Shown here: positions 1 to 11,854 of the stretch, piece after piece
How positions within the stretch are numbered: position 1 is the first letter of the stretch
Layout of the letters: the number at the start of each line of letters is the position of its first letter
Assembly: GCA_905250075.1 (NCBI GenBank)
Contig: CAJNOP010000097.1
Span: 124,001-188,000 of the forward strand
DNA: 64,000 nucleotides
Direction: 5' to 3'
Origin: Rotaria sp. Silwood1
Lineage: Eukaryota > Rotifera > Eurotatoria > Philodinida > Philodinidae
Made by a program: the position numbers and the translations under genes
Notes under the pieces: model-generated
The model's database searches: none
Seen by the model: the letters and a program-made list of their open reading frames with translations, nothing else
Told to the model about the DNA's origin: nothing

Positions 1-705
1 TTTTGAAAAAAATTCAAGTGCAACCTTCGAGAACTAAGAGATATATTCACCAAATACTTCAAGTGTAATTCATTATGTGCTACCGCTAATATGACTTTGG
101 AAACGAGTAGAAAATTAGTTTATTGCTGCTATAATAACAATTCTCGAAACGTTTTTTTCATTGAAATATTTATGTCTGATGTCCTCAGGAATGAGACCCG
201 AACTGATTGCATCCTAATGCCATTTAGACAATATAAACAAACCTGGAAAATTATTAAAAATTGCCAGAACGCAGAACATTAGATATCAAGAAAGTACAAC
301 TAAGTTCCTCAAGTGAGCTGTTTCTTCGCCTGTTTTCTGCATTTCATCACGAATGAATGTTGCAAAGGAAATATCTTGCGATTGTTCCACACAATATCTA
401 TCGAACAATCCAAGTCTTTTATGCTGTTTCCGAATATTACATTGGTTTTGTCCAATTAGACCCTTCTTCCCCTCCAAATCTTCTAAATAATAATTCAAAA
501 TATCCCTAATTAGAGACCCGAGAAAAGCGCCACAAAAAACCACGAAATTATATCTCTATTTCACCTTTAGAAAGTATATCGCGTCAACCCTTGCAAAGTT
601 CTGCCGTATAAGTAACACGAAAATAAATGTCCATTACAGCTTTGATCACGAAAATTCGTCACACATATTGAAAAAAATCTCAAATTAGCAAAAAAATCAT
701 AGCCG
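1..705. other. Intergenic, no supported gene
   Basis: AT-rich sequence. An open frame on the minus strand at 286-543 (85 codons) has no recognisable family, and no splice context was found for it. I see no RNA gene or repeat here. Confidence 0.5.
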
Positions 706-1042
706 ATGAATAGTTTGTATTACCATTCACCATGTGGCAAAACTTTTCAAGCTTCAGAAGAAGATCATGTTGTAGCATTTGAAAAGTGCTACCGAATGGA
801 TAATACGAGTAAAAATGTTCATTTCAATTATGAGAACAAAATTCTTTCGCAAAGTATAGAAAACATGAATTTTGAACCAAAAGTGGTGTATCATGAATAG
901 TTTGGTACAGGACATCAAATGCGGCCAAACTTTTTCAATTATCCGACGTATATAGTTTTGTAGCTTTTGAAAAGCGCTATCGATTGGTTAATACCAGAAA
1001 AAATGTTCATTTTAATTATGAGTACAAAATTCGTTCGCAAAG
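706..1042. repeat. Two-copy tandem repeat, period about 188 bp
   Basis: Copy 1 starts at 706 and copy 2 at 893. Both open with ATGAATAGTTTG. Both share a long stretch around 'TTTGAAAAG(T/C)GCTA(C/T)CGA' and end with TTCGCAAAG at 846-854 and 1034-1042, giving an offset of 187-188 bp. The copies differ by many substitutions and small indels, so the duplication is old. Copy 1 is open in one frame (64 codons) but copy 2 is not, so coding is unlikely. Confidence 0.75.
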
Positions 1043-2347
1043 ATAAGAAGTCATCCAATTGATCATAGCAAAATAGAAGTTTTTGGTTATGTGGTGGATG
1101 TCATATAAAGTCATTAGAAATCCTCGACAATTCGGCATCAAAATGATGATCTCGACAAGTACGTTCATCCCTCAAGCGGTTTGACTTGATTGGAAGATAA
1201 AAATCTAATGGGCCGATTTGTGGTCTTATCCGCCCCCCATCCTTTGAACGCTACTAAATGATCATTTCATGATTATAGTCAATCTTCGCGTAAACACAAG
1301 ATGGCGCTTCATATGAAATCCTTGTTACAGATTTTTGCTTGTTTAAGTGCTACTTGATATATCTTTAAAATGTCTGTCTCAAAGAATTGTTCAGAATGAA
1401 ACGAAAAACTCTCAATTCTTTATAGATCAAAAGCATTCCAAAATGATGCATTTTAAACTAGGTTTTATGAATCTTTCAATTTAGCATAAACTTGCCAAAA
1501 TTCTCTTCTACAGTTGAATAATAATTATCAAACGCAATAAGTAATAAATTCATGACTCTTTCCATTAGCATGTTACAATTGTTAGTTTCCTCAGCTTATT
1601 AAATAGATATTTAATAGGAGCGTTGTTTAAATGATTATATACACTATTGAATAGATCAGAATTTGTTAATGAAATAAGAAAGAAATATGTTTTTTTTTCA
1701 AATATACAACTAACTTTGATGGGTTGAAAAAGAAATTAAGACCATTGAAAAGAAATAATAAGTATGTAATTGCAATCTTATCTTTGTACCAATTTCCTTG
1801 TGATATTTTTTCGTATTATTAGCTTCTTCAGCTTTGTCATCCATAATAGAGTTACTTTTTTATTTTGAACTTTTACATATAAATGTATATATATAATGAC
1901 TGATCTGTTGCAAATATTGTGGAGCTAACAAACAGTAGAAATTCTTCTTGTTTCATAATGATTCTAAATTACTAAAGTATTTTCTCATAAAATTAGAAAA
2001 GAAAACATAGTCAACCTATAATTTTTAAAGCATGTTATCTTAAGCAAAAATTCTTAAAGAAAACTTCATACAGTATAATAAAATGGTTTTATGTTATAAA
2101 GGAGAACATTTCGATTGTTACACAAATAAAACTGTTATTTGAAGCAATCAATCAGGATGATAAAAGTTTTATTTTCAATGTATCATTTTTGATATAATAA
2201 AGATAGAAGCAATTCTTCTTTTTCTTATTTATTTGAATTAACTTGCGTAGTAACGTATGAAATTTTTTAATTTAATTGATATATCGAAAAAAACAAACAA
2301 ACATACAAGAATACATTAAATAAAATAATATTTAACTAATCGATACA
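1043..2347. other. Intergenic, nothing recognised
   Basis: AT-rich sequence with homopolymer runs. I see no ORF of note, no RNA gene and no clear repeat. Confidence 0.5.
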
Positions 2348-3027
2348 TTATAGTCGAAGATCAAAATCACTTTTCGATTGTATAGATTGTTGAAGTTTAT
2401 GTTTACCTTGTTTAGATAAGTGACAATTCCATATCCAAAATGTTTTTAATGATTGATTATTTGTAATCATATTAAATATATAATCAATACTTGTATCAGT
2501 GATTAATTTATTTGAATATAAACTTATTTCTTCAATTGTTTTATTATCAGATTGAATAACTTGACACAAATATTGAATAGCTTTATCAGTTATATTATTA
2601 TCTTGTAATCCAAGTACAATTAAAGTTTCATTTGTTTTTAACATATCCGATAAATAAATAAGACCTTGATCAGTTATTTCATTTGAAGAAAGAACTAATT
2701 CTTTTAATGTTACATTTTTAAATGAAAGTGATTCTGATAATGATTTTATAGATTCATCAGATAAATGATTGTTCGAAATACTCAATTTTTTTAATGTAAT
2801 ATTCATGTTTAAGAAAGAAAATAATCTTGATATTGAATATGATGTTAAACAATTATTCCATAAAATAAGTGATTGACATTGTTTATTAATTAATGCTTTA
2901 TTAATAACAATATCAATATCATGATCATTTATTTTTTGACCATTTAAATTAATAAGTTCACCTGTTTGGCATTTGTCAATCAATTCTACAAGTTGATTAT
3001 TATGATAAGTAATTTGATCAGCTATGA
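2348..3027 (-). CDS. Leucine-rich-repeat protein (RI/NLR type), last exon
   Basis: About 225 codons are open here. The protein is a run of ribonuclease-inhibitor-type leucine-rich repeats of about 28 residues, with the cores 'LKKLSISNNHLSDESI', 'LKELVLSSNEITDQGL' and 'LIVLGLQDNNITDKAI'. Such repeats form a curved protein-binding surface; in animals they occur in NLR and NLRC3-like proteins and in many rotifer orphans. No ATG fits the start. The frame stays open upstream to a good 3' splice site (TTTATTTTTAG) that would begin the exon at 3027, so this is probably the final exon. I could not find the upstream exon in 3028-3900, so any effector domain is unseen. The partner and pathway are unknown. 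Confidence 0.75.
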
Positions 3028-5908
3028 CTAAAAATAAATTTATTTATATCATTGTTCTATTATAATATTCTAAAGTATCCTATTCTAGAAGTTTTATAGT
3101 TTGATATAAAAAAAAACATATCCTATCGAATTAAAATTAGTCAATTTCCAGAAATAATTGATCAAGACTTATTTTTATTGAAAAATTTCACTTTAAAATT
3201 GCTATTTCTTAGACATGGTCAATAAGAAAATAAATTTTCAAAGTTAAGTTCATATGCAACACAATTCTTCATTGAAGTTCTGACAATAGAATGAATCTAG
3301 ATATTCACTCGTAATTCTATTCATAATTGGCAAGCACTAAACCTAAACGTTCAGTGTCGAATTCAAGTTGGGTCTTAACTACGATCATTTTTAGTTAATT
3401 AATAAAATGAATTAGAAGTCAAATGGGTATATATAAACACAGTCAAATAAACGATCTCAAAATGTAAGATCTGTAGATACACTAAAAAAGTCAACAAATT
3501 TCAGAAATACTCTAACCCTAAGTTTAACCTAACTTTTTAGAGTGCTTCCATGATTACTTATATGCTTCGAAAAAACGCTTGGATAATTACCCAAATATTC
3601 GACAAAGTCTAATCTGGTAGGATAGCTTCCAAATTTGAGCTAGAGGTCGGGTTTGACGGATATATAATTAACAAATAAAGACAATACAACAAAATAAGTC
3701 ATTGGCATGCTTATGTAATATTAGTTTTCTTGGTAGAAACAATAATTGGCATTCTTGAACCTACGTATTTGTTTTAGTTTCTAGTTATTAAGTCGAATTA
3801 TAGTTGATTTTAGAGTTTTTACAAACAATACTATCAAAATAAAGGACTTCACAACAGATCAATCATCATTAATATCAGGTCATGAATATGAGGAAGACGA
3901 ATTGTAATAAAAGATATGTATTTTTAATGTAAATTAATTGTTTTTACCATTTATTTTTTTGTCTTGTTGATGAATATCTTAAATGTCAGTCAAGAATTTC
4001 AAAAACACAAGGATCTTGTATGAAGTATTGGCAAAACGTGTTATCATCCACTATCAGCGCGAGTAACAAAAAGATCTTGCCAAGACAACAAGTCTTGCGA
4101 ACCGGCATTCCACTACTACACAATATTAAACCAACATCGCAAAATTACGAAAGAAGTATGTTTTATACTGTCTATCACGACCCATGTTCACTCCATTACT
4201 ACCCGTTTTTCTAATAAAAAATCGAGATCTAAGCGTTAATATATATATCATATCAGAACTATGCTTTTGTATTACTAATTTTAAAAAAACGAATATGAAA
4301 GAAGAATCTCAATTGGATATTAGTCTTATAAACACTTATTGGGGGCGAAAGCGATTGATAATGAATTGGTATAAAAAGCTATTTTTTGATATGTTTGCCA
4401 TGTTGTTTTGGTATTGTGTTGTGGTGGATGTAAGTTCTCAAGATCTATCATACTATCAATACCTCTGTGGAAATCTCGTTGATAGTGGATGATAGCATGC
4501 TTTACTTATACCCTCTTCTCAATCGAGATAATATTCATTTTATCGGTCAAAGTTCGATCTACGTGAATCTTTGTCAAGTAAGAATCTTATCTGAAGTATA
4601 TGGAAAAAGAATCTTAACTAATAATTAGGTCAAGAAAACCAAGGATCTACAAAGAACAGAAACACAAGTTTTAATCAGTGAAACTTTCAACAGAAGATAG
4701 GATCACAAATTGATAATTTTTCTCACTTACTTTTGTCACTTTAAATTAATGGACAGTCCTAGAAAAGATTCAAGGAGGAGGAGCTCTATCAGAAACCTTC
4801 GAACTGTCATTTCGAGATGAAAAATATTGAGTCTGTTTGTTTTACTGAGAAATATGCAAATGATTATTTTAAATTATTCGATAGCGTTAAGACCTATGTT
4901 TAGTAGTGGAGTCAGGAGATAGCAGGATGAACTTGAACCTCTCCAAGCTATGTTTCTAGCTAGCCACTAGGTTTATTTCAACACAAATAAAGGAATAATA
5001 CTATTATTCAATTGGAAAACGAAATATTTGTCTTCTTTTTTTTTCAAATTTTCCTTTAGAGTAACAGTTTAAATTGATTATGTCAAACAAGACGATGTTA
5101 TATAGAATACTAATGATAATTTTTCTTTGTGTTTTAATTTTCTATTTCATACAAAAACTTGTTTTTCTATTATCTTATTTTTATTTTCGATAGAAAGGTA
5201 TTGAAAGAAACATTTATTTATCGAAAGACAGATTTTTCTCTCTTTCAAATAATATATAACTTACTTCTACTATATGTTCATAACGAACTGTCACAACAGA
5301 ATAGAGAAGTACTTTTCATATAATGGACAGTAACGATATAAAATATCAACTTCTATATTTTTCCTTAATAAACACATGTTAGGACAATAGATTATTTTTT
5401 TAATCAATTGATAGGACAAACACCTGCACATCAAATTTGTAATTTTTATATTAATTTATAGAACAAAGACTTATAGCATATTAAACAAATATTTGAAAAA
5501 ACTTTCATTGTAATGTCTGTGAAATCAAAATGTGAAACACGATTGATATGTTGTACTTATTAAGGAACACTCCATACATGCTGACTGTATTATTTTTGAT
5601 GGTTAGCTAGACTAGATTATCGAAATACCTGTCAAGCTCTATGACGTTATAGGGCGCTACGCTCACTGTTTCAATTAATAATTGTTGTGGAATCAGTCAG
5701 CATAGATCATCTAAGAATTTCAATGTTATTCAATCAACAATTAATTGTAACTTATGAAGAAGAACATCAGTTCTTATCAGAATAACATTGAAATATTGCA
5801 AAGATGAATAATAAAGTTCAAGATAAAAAAGAACCGAACTAGACTGTAGGGAAAGCCAGACAAAATACTATTCATCGTAGTTATGATATTAGTTTACAGT
5901 ATGAAAAA
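3028..5908. other. Intergenic, with a possible piggyBac-like remnant
   Basis: Mostly unassignable AT-rich DNA. It should contain the 5' part of the LRR gene, which I could not place. At about 4298-4432 (+) a short frame reads 'NTYWGRKRLIMNWYKKLFFD', which loosely recalls the C-terminal part of piggyBac-type transposases (aromatic residues, WY-K-LFF, hydrophobic tail). No transposase core, catalytic aspartates or TTAA-flanked termini were found. This is a weak resemblance, not a call. Confidence 0.3.
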
Positions 5909-6556
5909 TATTACACACTAACGAGGGAACATTCCCAACTGTCACGTCGCTTTTGAGTCGAGCGTATGTGCATCATGTAGGCTCTAATGATCTACGAATA
6001 CTCTGAAAAACGTTCGTGCTGCTAGCTTATTACTATCGAGATATTGCATTTTTACTATATGCTTAAGCAGAAAGCCGTGGTTCCTCTCAAGAACACTAGG
6101 AAAACTGGGTTTCGAATTTCAACTTGAAACTTTGTACAGAGATAGACCTCAATGAAAATAGTTTATTCAGAAAGTTTCAGATCTTTTGATTGCTCCTAGT
6201 CTAAAATAAGAATATCGGAATCTGCTGGTGTATATCAGCGATTTTACAATAGCTGTATCTTAGGATACGAACAACGAAAAGATCTGAAACTTTCACAATA
6301 AACTATTCTCATTGAGGCCTATCTCTATGCAAAGTTTCAAGTCAAAATTCGAAATTCAGTTTTCCTTGTGTTCCTGAGGGAGACCACGGCTTTTTTTCTC
6401 AATCATATAGTAAAAATGCAATATCTCGGTAGTAATAAGCTAGCAGCACGAACTTTTTTCAGAGTATTCATAGATCATTAGAGCCTACATGATGCACATA
6501 TGCTCGACTCAAAAGCAATGTGACAGTTTGGAATGTTTCCTCGTAAGTGTGAATAG
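5909..6556. repeat. Long inverted repeat (two arms of about 280 bp)
   Basis: The left arm, about 5909-6186, is the reverse complement of the right arm, about 6277-6556, over almost its whole length. Scattered mismatches and a few short indels separate the arms. A 90-nt spacer lies between. Examples are GAGCCTACATGATGCACATA on the right against TATGTGCATCATGTAGGCTC on the left, and GATCTGAAACTTTC beside the spacer. The outer tips read ACACTAACGAGG / CCTCGTAAGTGT. No ORF lies inside. This fits a foldback/MITE-type non-autonomous element or a hairpin RNA source. The right tip stops two bases before the stop codon of the neighbouring RING gene. Confidence 0.9.
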
Positions 6557-6558
6557 TG

Positions 6559-8127
6559 TTATAGAGATGCAATAGTAGACTTACTATGTGACTGAATAAC
6601 TGGTCGATCTAATTTCGCTTCTAGTCGTTTAATATTAATAGTAAGTTGATCAATTTTTATTTTATATTGAATAGATTGTTCAATAAGTTGTTGATTATTT
6701 GCTTCAATCTGTTCGCAGTATTGTTTTAACTGTTCAATTTGTTTTTCATATTCAATTAATCGTACTTTTAAGTGATCATTTTCTTCATTAATTAGAAAAT
6801 ATTGTTGATTAGCTGCTTCAATCTGTTTGCAGTATTGTTTTAACTGTTCAATTTGTTTTTCATATTCAATTAATTGTGCTTTTAAGTGATTATTTTCTTC
6901 ATTAATTAGAAAATATTGTTGATTAGCTGCTTCAATCTGTTTGCAGTATTGTTTTAACTGTTCAATTTCTTTTTCATATTCAATTAATCGTACTTTTAAA
7001 TGATCATTTTCTTTTTCATATTCAGTTAACCGTACTTTTAAATGATCATTTTCTTTATTATTTAGAAAATATTGTTGATTATCTGCATCAATCTGTTTAC
7101 AGTATTCTTGTAAGTGTTCAAGTTCTTGTTCATAAATAACAATTGTTTCTTGTAAATATTGATTTTGTTTATCGAGAGAATCATTTTGTATTTGTTGTTG
7201 TTGATAAAGTTCATTTAAAGTTTGATTATTTATTTGAGTAAGATTCAATTGATTTAGATTTTCTTGAAAAAATTTTATTTTTGCTTGAAAATTTTCAATA
7301 ACAATATTTGTTAATTGTAAAGATTTATTAAGGATTTTCAATTCAATTTCAATATCATTATTATTTATTTCATATTGATCACATTGATCTTGAATTAATT
7401 GATTTTTAGATTTTAATTCATTTATTTCATTTATGTGTTCATCAATTTTTTCATTTAAAGATTTATTTTCAATTTCAAAATTTTCCAATTTATTTAATTG
7501 TTCATTTAAATTTTTATTTTCACTTTCAAATTTTTTCATTTCATTGATTTGATTATTTAAAATTTCATTTTCATTTTCAATTTGTTGAATTCGATTTTGT
7601 TGTTCTTGATATTTATTTTCAAGACTTTGAAAATCTATTTGAAGTTGATTTAATTCATCAATACGTCGAGCATCATTAATAAGTTTAATAAGAACAGTTC
7701 GAAGTTTTTCATATGGACATTGATTGAAATGTTCATTTAATTCATCATAATGTCCATTCCATGGACATAGAATATCATTAGCTGAACAATCAACAATTCT
7801 TTTTGGACATTGTTGTTGAATATGTTCGGAAAAATTTGATCGTTGAATATTTTCTTCAGAACAAGAACAACATTTTACAAGAAGTTTACCAAGCATTTTT
7901 CGTAGAATTGGATTTTCACTTTTTAAATCATTATTTGATAAAGGTTTTTTATTACATTCTGAACAGTTATTCGAATGATTTTCAAGATTAGTTTGAATAC
8001 ATTTTAAACAGAATGTTTGTTCACATGGCGAAGGTAAAATAACTGGATCAATAAATGGCTTTTTACAAAGTTTACATATCAAATCAACAGGGATAGTCGA
8101 TTCTTCCATATATTCGTAATTATCCAT
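6559..8127 (-). CDS. RING / TRAF-type zinc finger protein with long coiled coil
   Basis: Single exon, 522 residues, ATG start. Residues 18-58 form a RING-like finger: C18, C21, C35, C40, C43, C55, C58. The position normally held by the zinc-binding histidine is Gln37 (the loop reads PCEQTFC). Residues about 85-145 carry Cys/His pairs typical of TRAF-type zinc fingers (CSCSEENI, QQCPKRIVDC, HFNQCPYEKL). Residues about 150-510 are one long coiled coil rich in Gln, Asn, Glu and Leu, including near-identical 38-residue units around 'QLKQYCKQIEAANQQYFL'. In TRAF-like proteins the RING recruits an E2 ubiquitin enzyme and the coiled coil drives oligomerisation. There is no C-terminal MATH domain. 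E3 activity is uncertain because of the missing His. The 3' end abuts the inverted repeat. Confidence 0.85.
   Translation of the reverse strand: MDNYEYMEESTIPVDLICKLCKKPFIDPVILPSPCEQTFCLKCIQTNLENHSNNCSECNKKPLSNNDLKSENPILRKMLGKLLVKCCSCSEENIQRSNFSEHIQQQCPKRIVDCSANDILCPWNGHYDELNEHFNQCPYEKLRTVLIKLINDARRIDELNQLQIDFQSLENKYQEQQNRIQQIENENEILNNQINEMKKFESENKNLNEQLNKLENFEIENKSLNEKIDEHINEINELKSKNQLIQDQCDQYEINNNDIEIELKILNKSLQLTNIVIENFQAKIKFFQENLNQLNLTQINNQTLNELYQQQQIQNDSLDKQNQYLQETIVIYEQELEHLQEYCKQIDADNQQYFLNNKENDHLKVRLTEYEKENDHLKVRLIEYEKEIEQLKQYCKQIEAANQQYFLINEENNHLKAQLIEYEKQIEQLKQYCKQIEAANQQYFLINEENDHLKVRLIEYEKQIEQLKQYCEQIEANNQQLIEQSIQYKIKIDQLTINIKRLEAKLDRPVIQSHSKSTIASL
6709..7085 (-). repeat. 114-bp tandem units inside the coiled-coil region
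   Basis: The stretch coding for the coiled coil holds about three near-identical 114-bp units (38 codons), with further degenerate ones on both sides. The anchor on the plus strand is GCAGTATTGTTTTAACTGTTCAA, seen at about 6716, 6830 and 6944. The nucleotide identity between units points to recent in-frame expansion, not only selection for heptads. Confidence 0.85.
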
Positions 8128-11100
8128 CGAAAATTATGTTGAAAAATTCTAAATTTATTAACTACATCATAGTTTTTCAATATTAAAACATAAAATATTA
8201 ATCGAATTTCTATTTAAGAATCATTTTTTTACAGATTGACAAACAAAAACATTTCCCAATGAATGTTATTTTTAAAGAGCAAATCAATTTATTTCGTTTT
8301 TCACAAAAATCTTTGTTTTTCTTGAGTTTTAATCTTGAGCGTCACTCCTTTACTCATTGAATCTTTTTTTGTGGTCATTGTATAGTTTAAAGTGGTATTT
8401 ATCTACTGAATAGATTTTGGGATCCAAAAGTTGTCGTTCAAGGTTAAGTAGATCGAGAAAAAAAATCAAATTTAGATAATGAAAATAGTGAAAACTGTAG
8501 ATTGTTTCGTATTGTTCCCAAAATATTTTTTTCATGAGAAAAGTGCAGAAACGTTCCTGTTTCTCTGAAGTAGTACATCCGATCGAGTCGAAACTTCTTT
8601 TTTTTTACATAGATTAGACACTGTTAGGAATGAGTATTTTTTTTCTTTGAAAAATTGCTGTTTTGTTGATTGTTGGTGGCTTGTACAAGAAAACTTCAAT
8701 TAAAAGAAAATGCTTCTTTTAAAGGGTTCTTCGATATTTTACCTTTTTTTTATTCGAACAACAAAAAATAAAAATAACCGAAAAACATATGTATTCCAAA
8801 CGATGAAACGAAAGATTTTCAGCTCAATCTAACAAGGTATCTTGGAGCAATGGGAGCGAAACTTACAACCATTTTTTGCTATTGTGATTCCTTGAAGATT
8901 TCTAATTTTTCTGATGAACTGTTCTCCAGAAACTTTGGAACAGGAAGGGGGTTACTCTAATGAAATTTTAAATAGTATTTCAACTATATATGAATTGAAC
9001 AAAGTATTTTTGTTTTGTAAAATTTAAATCGATCTTAGAAATAATCATTGATCACAAGTCAAAAATCACAATTTGCTTTTCTATTTGTCAGGTAAATAGA
9101 TATTTATATGTAATCTAAACAGTATTGATCAAAAGACACAAGAACAAACATTTTTGATTTATTATTATTTTTTTCACTTTTTCTCTTCTTTCTTGAATCT
9201 ATCTGTCTACTTACACATATGCACTCAAGTATGCTCTATCAGAATATCAATTGAAAATTTTTCAATTAGTTATTTATTTTGATAAAGAATTACTTGTATA
9301 AAAAAAAAAAGTGACTTTTTATCTTGGCCAAAACTATAAGAACAAATATACTGTAGCGGATCAATTCAATAGTGAGTGAAGAAATTCAAACTTAACTTGT
9401 TTTAGTATCATACAAAACGTCGACATACACACAAGTATATTGATTCAAGAAAGAAAAAAAAATAAAATATTTCAAAAAGATGCTCGTTCTTGTATTTTTT
9501 ATCGACTACACAGTTGGATACTAAATTTTTCTGTGTTAACACATTTTTTTCAATAAAATATAAATTTGTAAAAAAAAAAGAAAACAAATACTTCTATTCA
9601 GAATGATTGCATGCGATTATTTCAAAGTAAATACTATATACAATTCATAGTTATATTCACGAATTGGATCAAACATTTTGGTTGAATATTTTAATATTTC
9701 AAATAAAAATCAAATTTAGTGAAGAAGATTTTAAAACATTGTTACATTCATTTCATGAATAAATTCAACAATCAAAACTTAAGTATTTTATATTTGATCA
9801 TGCTTAAATTTTTCGGTCTTTTTTCTCCAATTACAATCGTATATGAATTATAGATGGATTTCACATAATTATTTCGTCCTACGTTGCTTCTAATTTTCTC
9901 AAACACTAAAGAATCGAATTTTTAATCGCATTCGTGAAGTCAGTTTCAACTATTTCATTATGTTGACAGCTATGTCAACACATTCTGAATAATTTTCATT
10001 TGACGAACTGCTCAAGTTGTCTCTTTTTTTTTTGGCAACTGCGTTGCAAATCGATTGTCATCGAATATATGGGTGATTAAATACTTAGATAATTAAATTT
10101 TGGCATTACGATTCTTTGATGAATGTTTATTTTAATAAAGGAAATCTGGAATTCTATTCTTATTTATCAATAAATTATTAGAAAATGTAAAAAATTTTAT
10201 TATTTCATTGTTAAACTATTTATAAATCCTATGAAAACTTTGGATCGGAATATAGTAGTTAATAAACTTACAAAAATAAATTCTAGTTGAAATTAATAGA
10301 GTTAACAGATTGATTGAACCACTAATGACGGTGAAAGTTTGTGAAAAATATCCAACTATCGACTCCAATTGCTGCACAATTTTTAAAATTTATTACCTAC
10401 CGTCTCTGAAAGGAAAAAGAAAGTAAGACTGAATTTCAGCGAATGACGGTGATTTTTGGACCAACGTGTTTTTTGTGTTGACATAAGTGTTTACCACGAG
10501 AACAAAAGTATCTGACTACATCGTAAATAAACGAAAGAAAGAAAAAACCTTTTCTTCTTTATGTGTTGCATTTAGAGGTGTCAGTCGATGAATTGATCGA
10601 CGATGAGGGTAAAAAATTTTTAACTTTTTCAAATCTTAGGCAGCGTCTAATTCAAAATCTATAGTTTCTTCAGCGGCGGCTGAACATTTCGAAATTAAAC
10701 GATGGTTTAGATGAAAAGAAATGCCTATTTATTTCAATATATGATTATTAGTATTTGCAAAAAACTAAATGAAACAACTGTATTTCGCACGTTCAGCTTA
10801 GTCAAGACATTATATTTGAACAATATAGAGATAAATAATGAATCGCTAATCAAGAGATTCAATAATTCCTAATACAGACAGATTTAATTGATATGTATCA
10901 AATGTTAAAAAACTTTTTCGTTTTAATCTTTGACGACAGAGACTGGAAGACGACTTACACAAAACATTAATTTTGATATATGTCCAAACTATTGTTTTAA
11001 TTCTACAGCTTTTATTCTATAGTGATTTAGAGAAAACGAAAAGCAAATATGTTAGTTTGTTGTATGGATTTGTTGAGTTTCTATTTATCGATGAATTGCC

Positions 11101-11854
11101 AGTAAGAGATCTATCATACTTCCTGTGCCTCCTTCAGCACTATAAACGCTACTTCTTTCTCTATTGAGGATGAAGTAGCACATATTTATTCAAATTTTAA
11201 CGTATCGAAGATCATTTTGTAATAAATTCATTCAATATCAAATGATCCATTCGCTCTTTTGTGCAACTGACGCAAAGAACAGCAGATAAATTATTGCTTT
11301 AATACATTCGGTAGATTTATTCGAGTAAAAAAGGTTTCATTGAAATTATAAAAATTGACTCTTGAGATTAAAAGATCACTTCTGATTTGATTGCCATGAT
11401 TAAACTTCTTTTATTATGTGCATAAGTTTCGTGAGCTTCTTGGACAATAAAGTCGTATGACATGAAGAACACTAGCATTTTCATGTTCTTTGTTAAATCA
11501 GCAAAACAATTTATTTGTTCTTCCGTGGCATTCACTGTATTTGTTTTATTCTTGCTCATTTCTTATTGATTGCCTATGACTTTCCTAGTTTTCAGGCTAT
11601 TCAAAGCACCATATATACTAGTTAATTACGTGCACTAGTTATTCATGAGAAAATAAAAGAAATAAAGTATGACAAAAAATTTTTGAAGACTCAATCAGGT
11701 ACTTAAGATACTCATACAAAGATCTAAACTGGAAAAAGATATTCAAATTTATTTTCCTAAGAAGGCAATGGTTTAAAAGTCTAACTTTCAAATGTTCAAA
11801 ACCCCAGCTCTCTTCATTTTTGAACTATTCAAAACATTAATTTCTGTTCATAAA
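8128..11854. other. Intergenic, nothing firmly recognised
   Basis: AT-rich DNA with many poly-A and poly-T runs. A 63-codon frame at 11368-11559 (-, starting MSKNKTNTVNATEEQINC) looks more protein-like than its neighbours and could be a small gene or first exon, but it has no recognised family. I see no RNA gene. Confidence 0.45.

Noticed and set aside
4298..4492. piggyBac-like transposase C-terminal fragment
   Set aside because: Only a short aromatic/basic segment resembles the family. No catalytic aspartates, no terminal repeats and no upstream transposase sequence were found.
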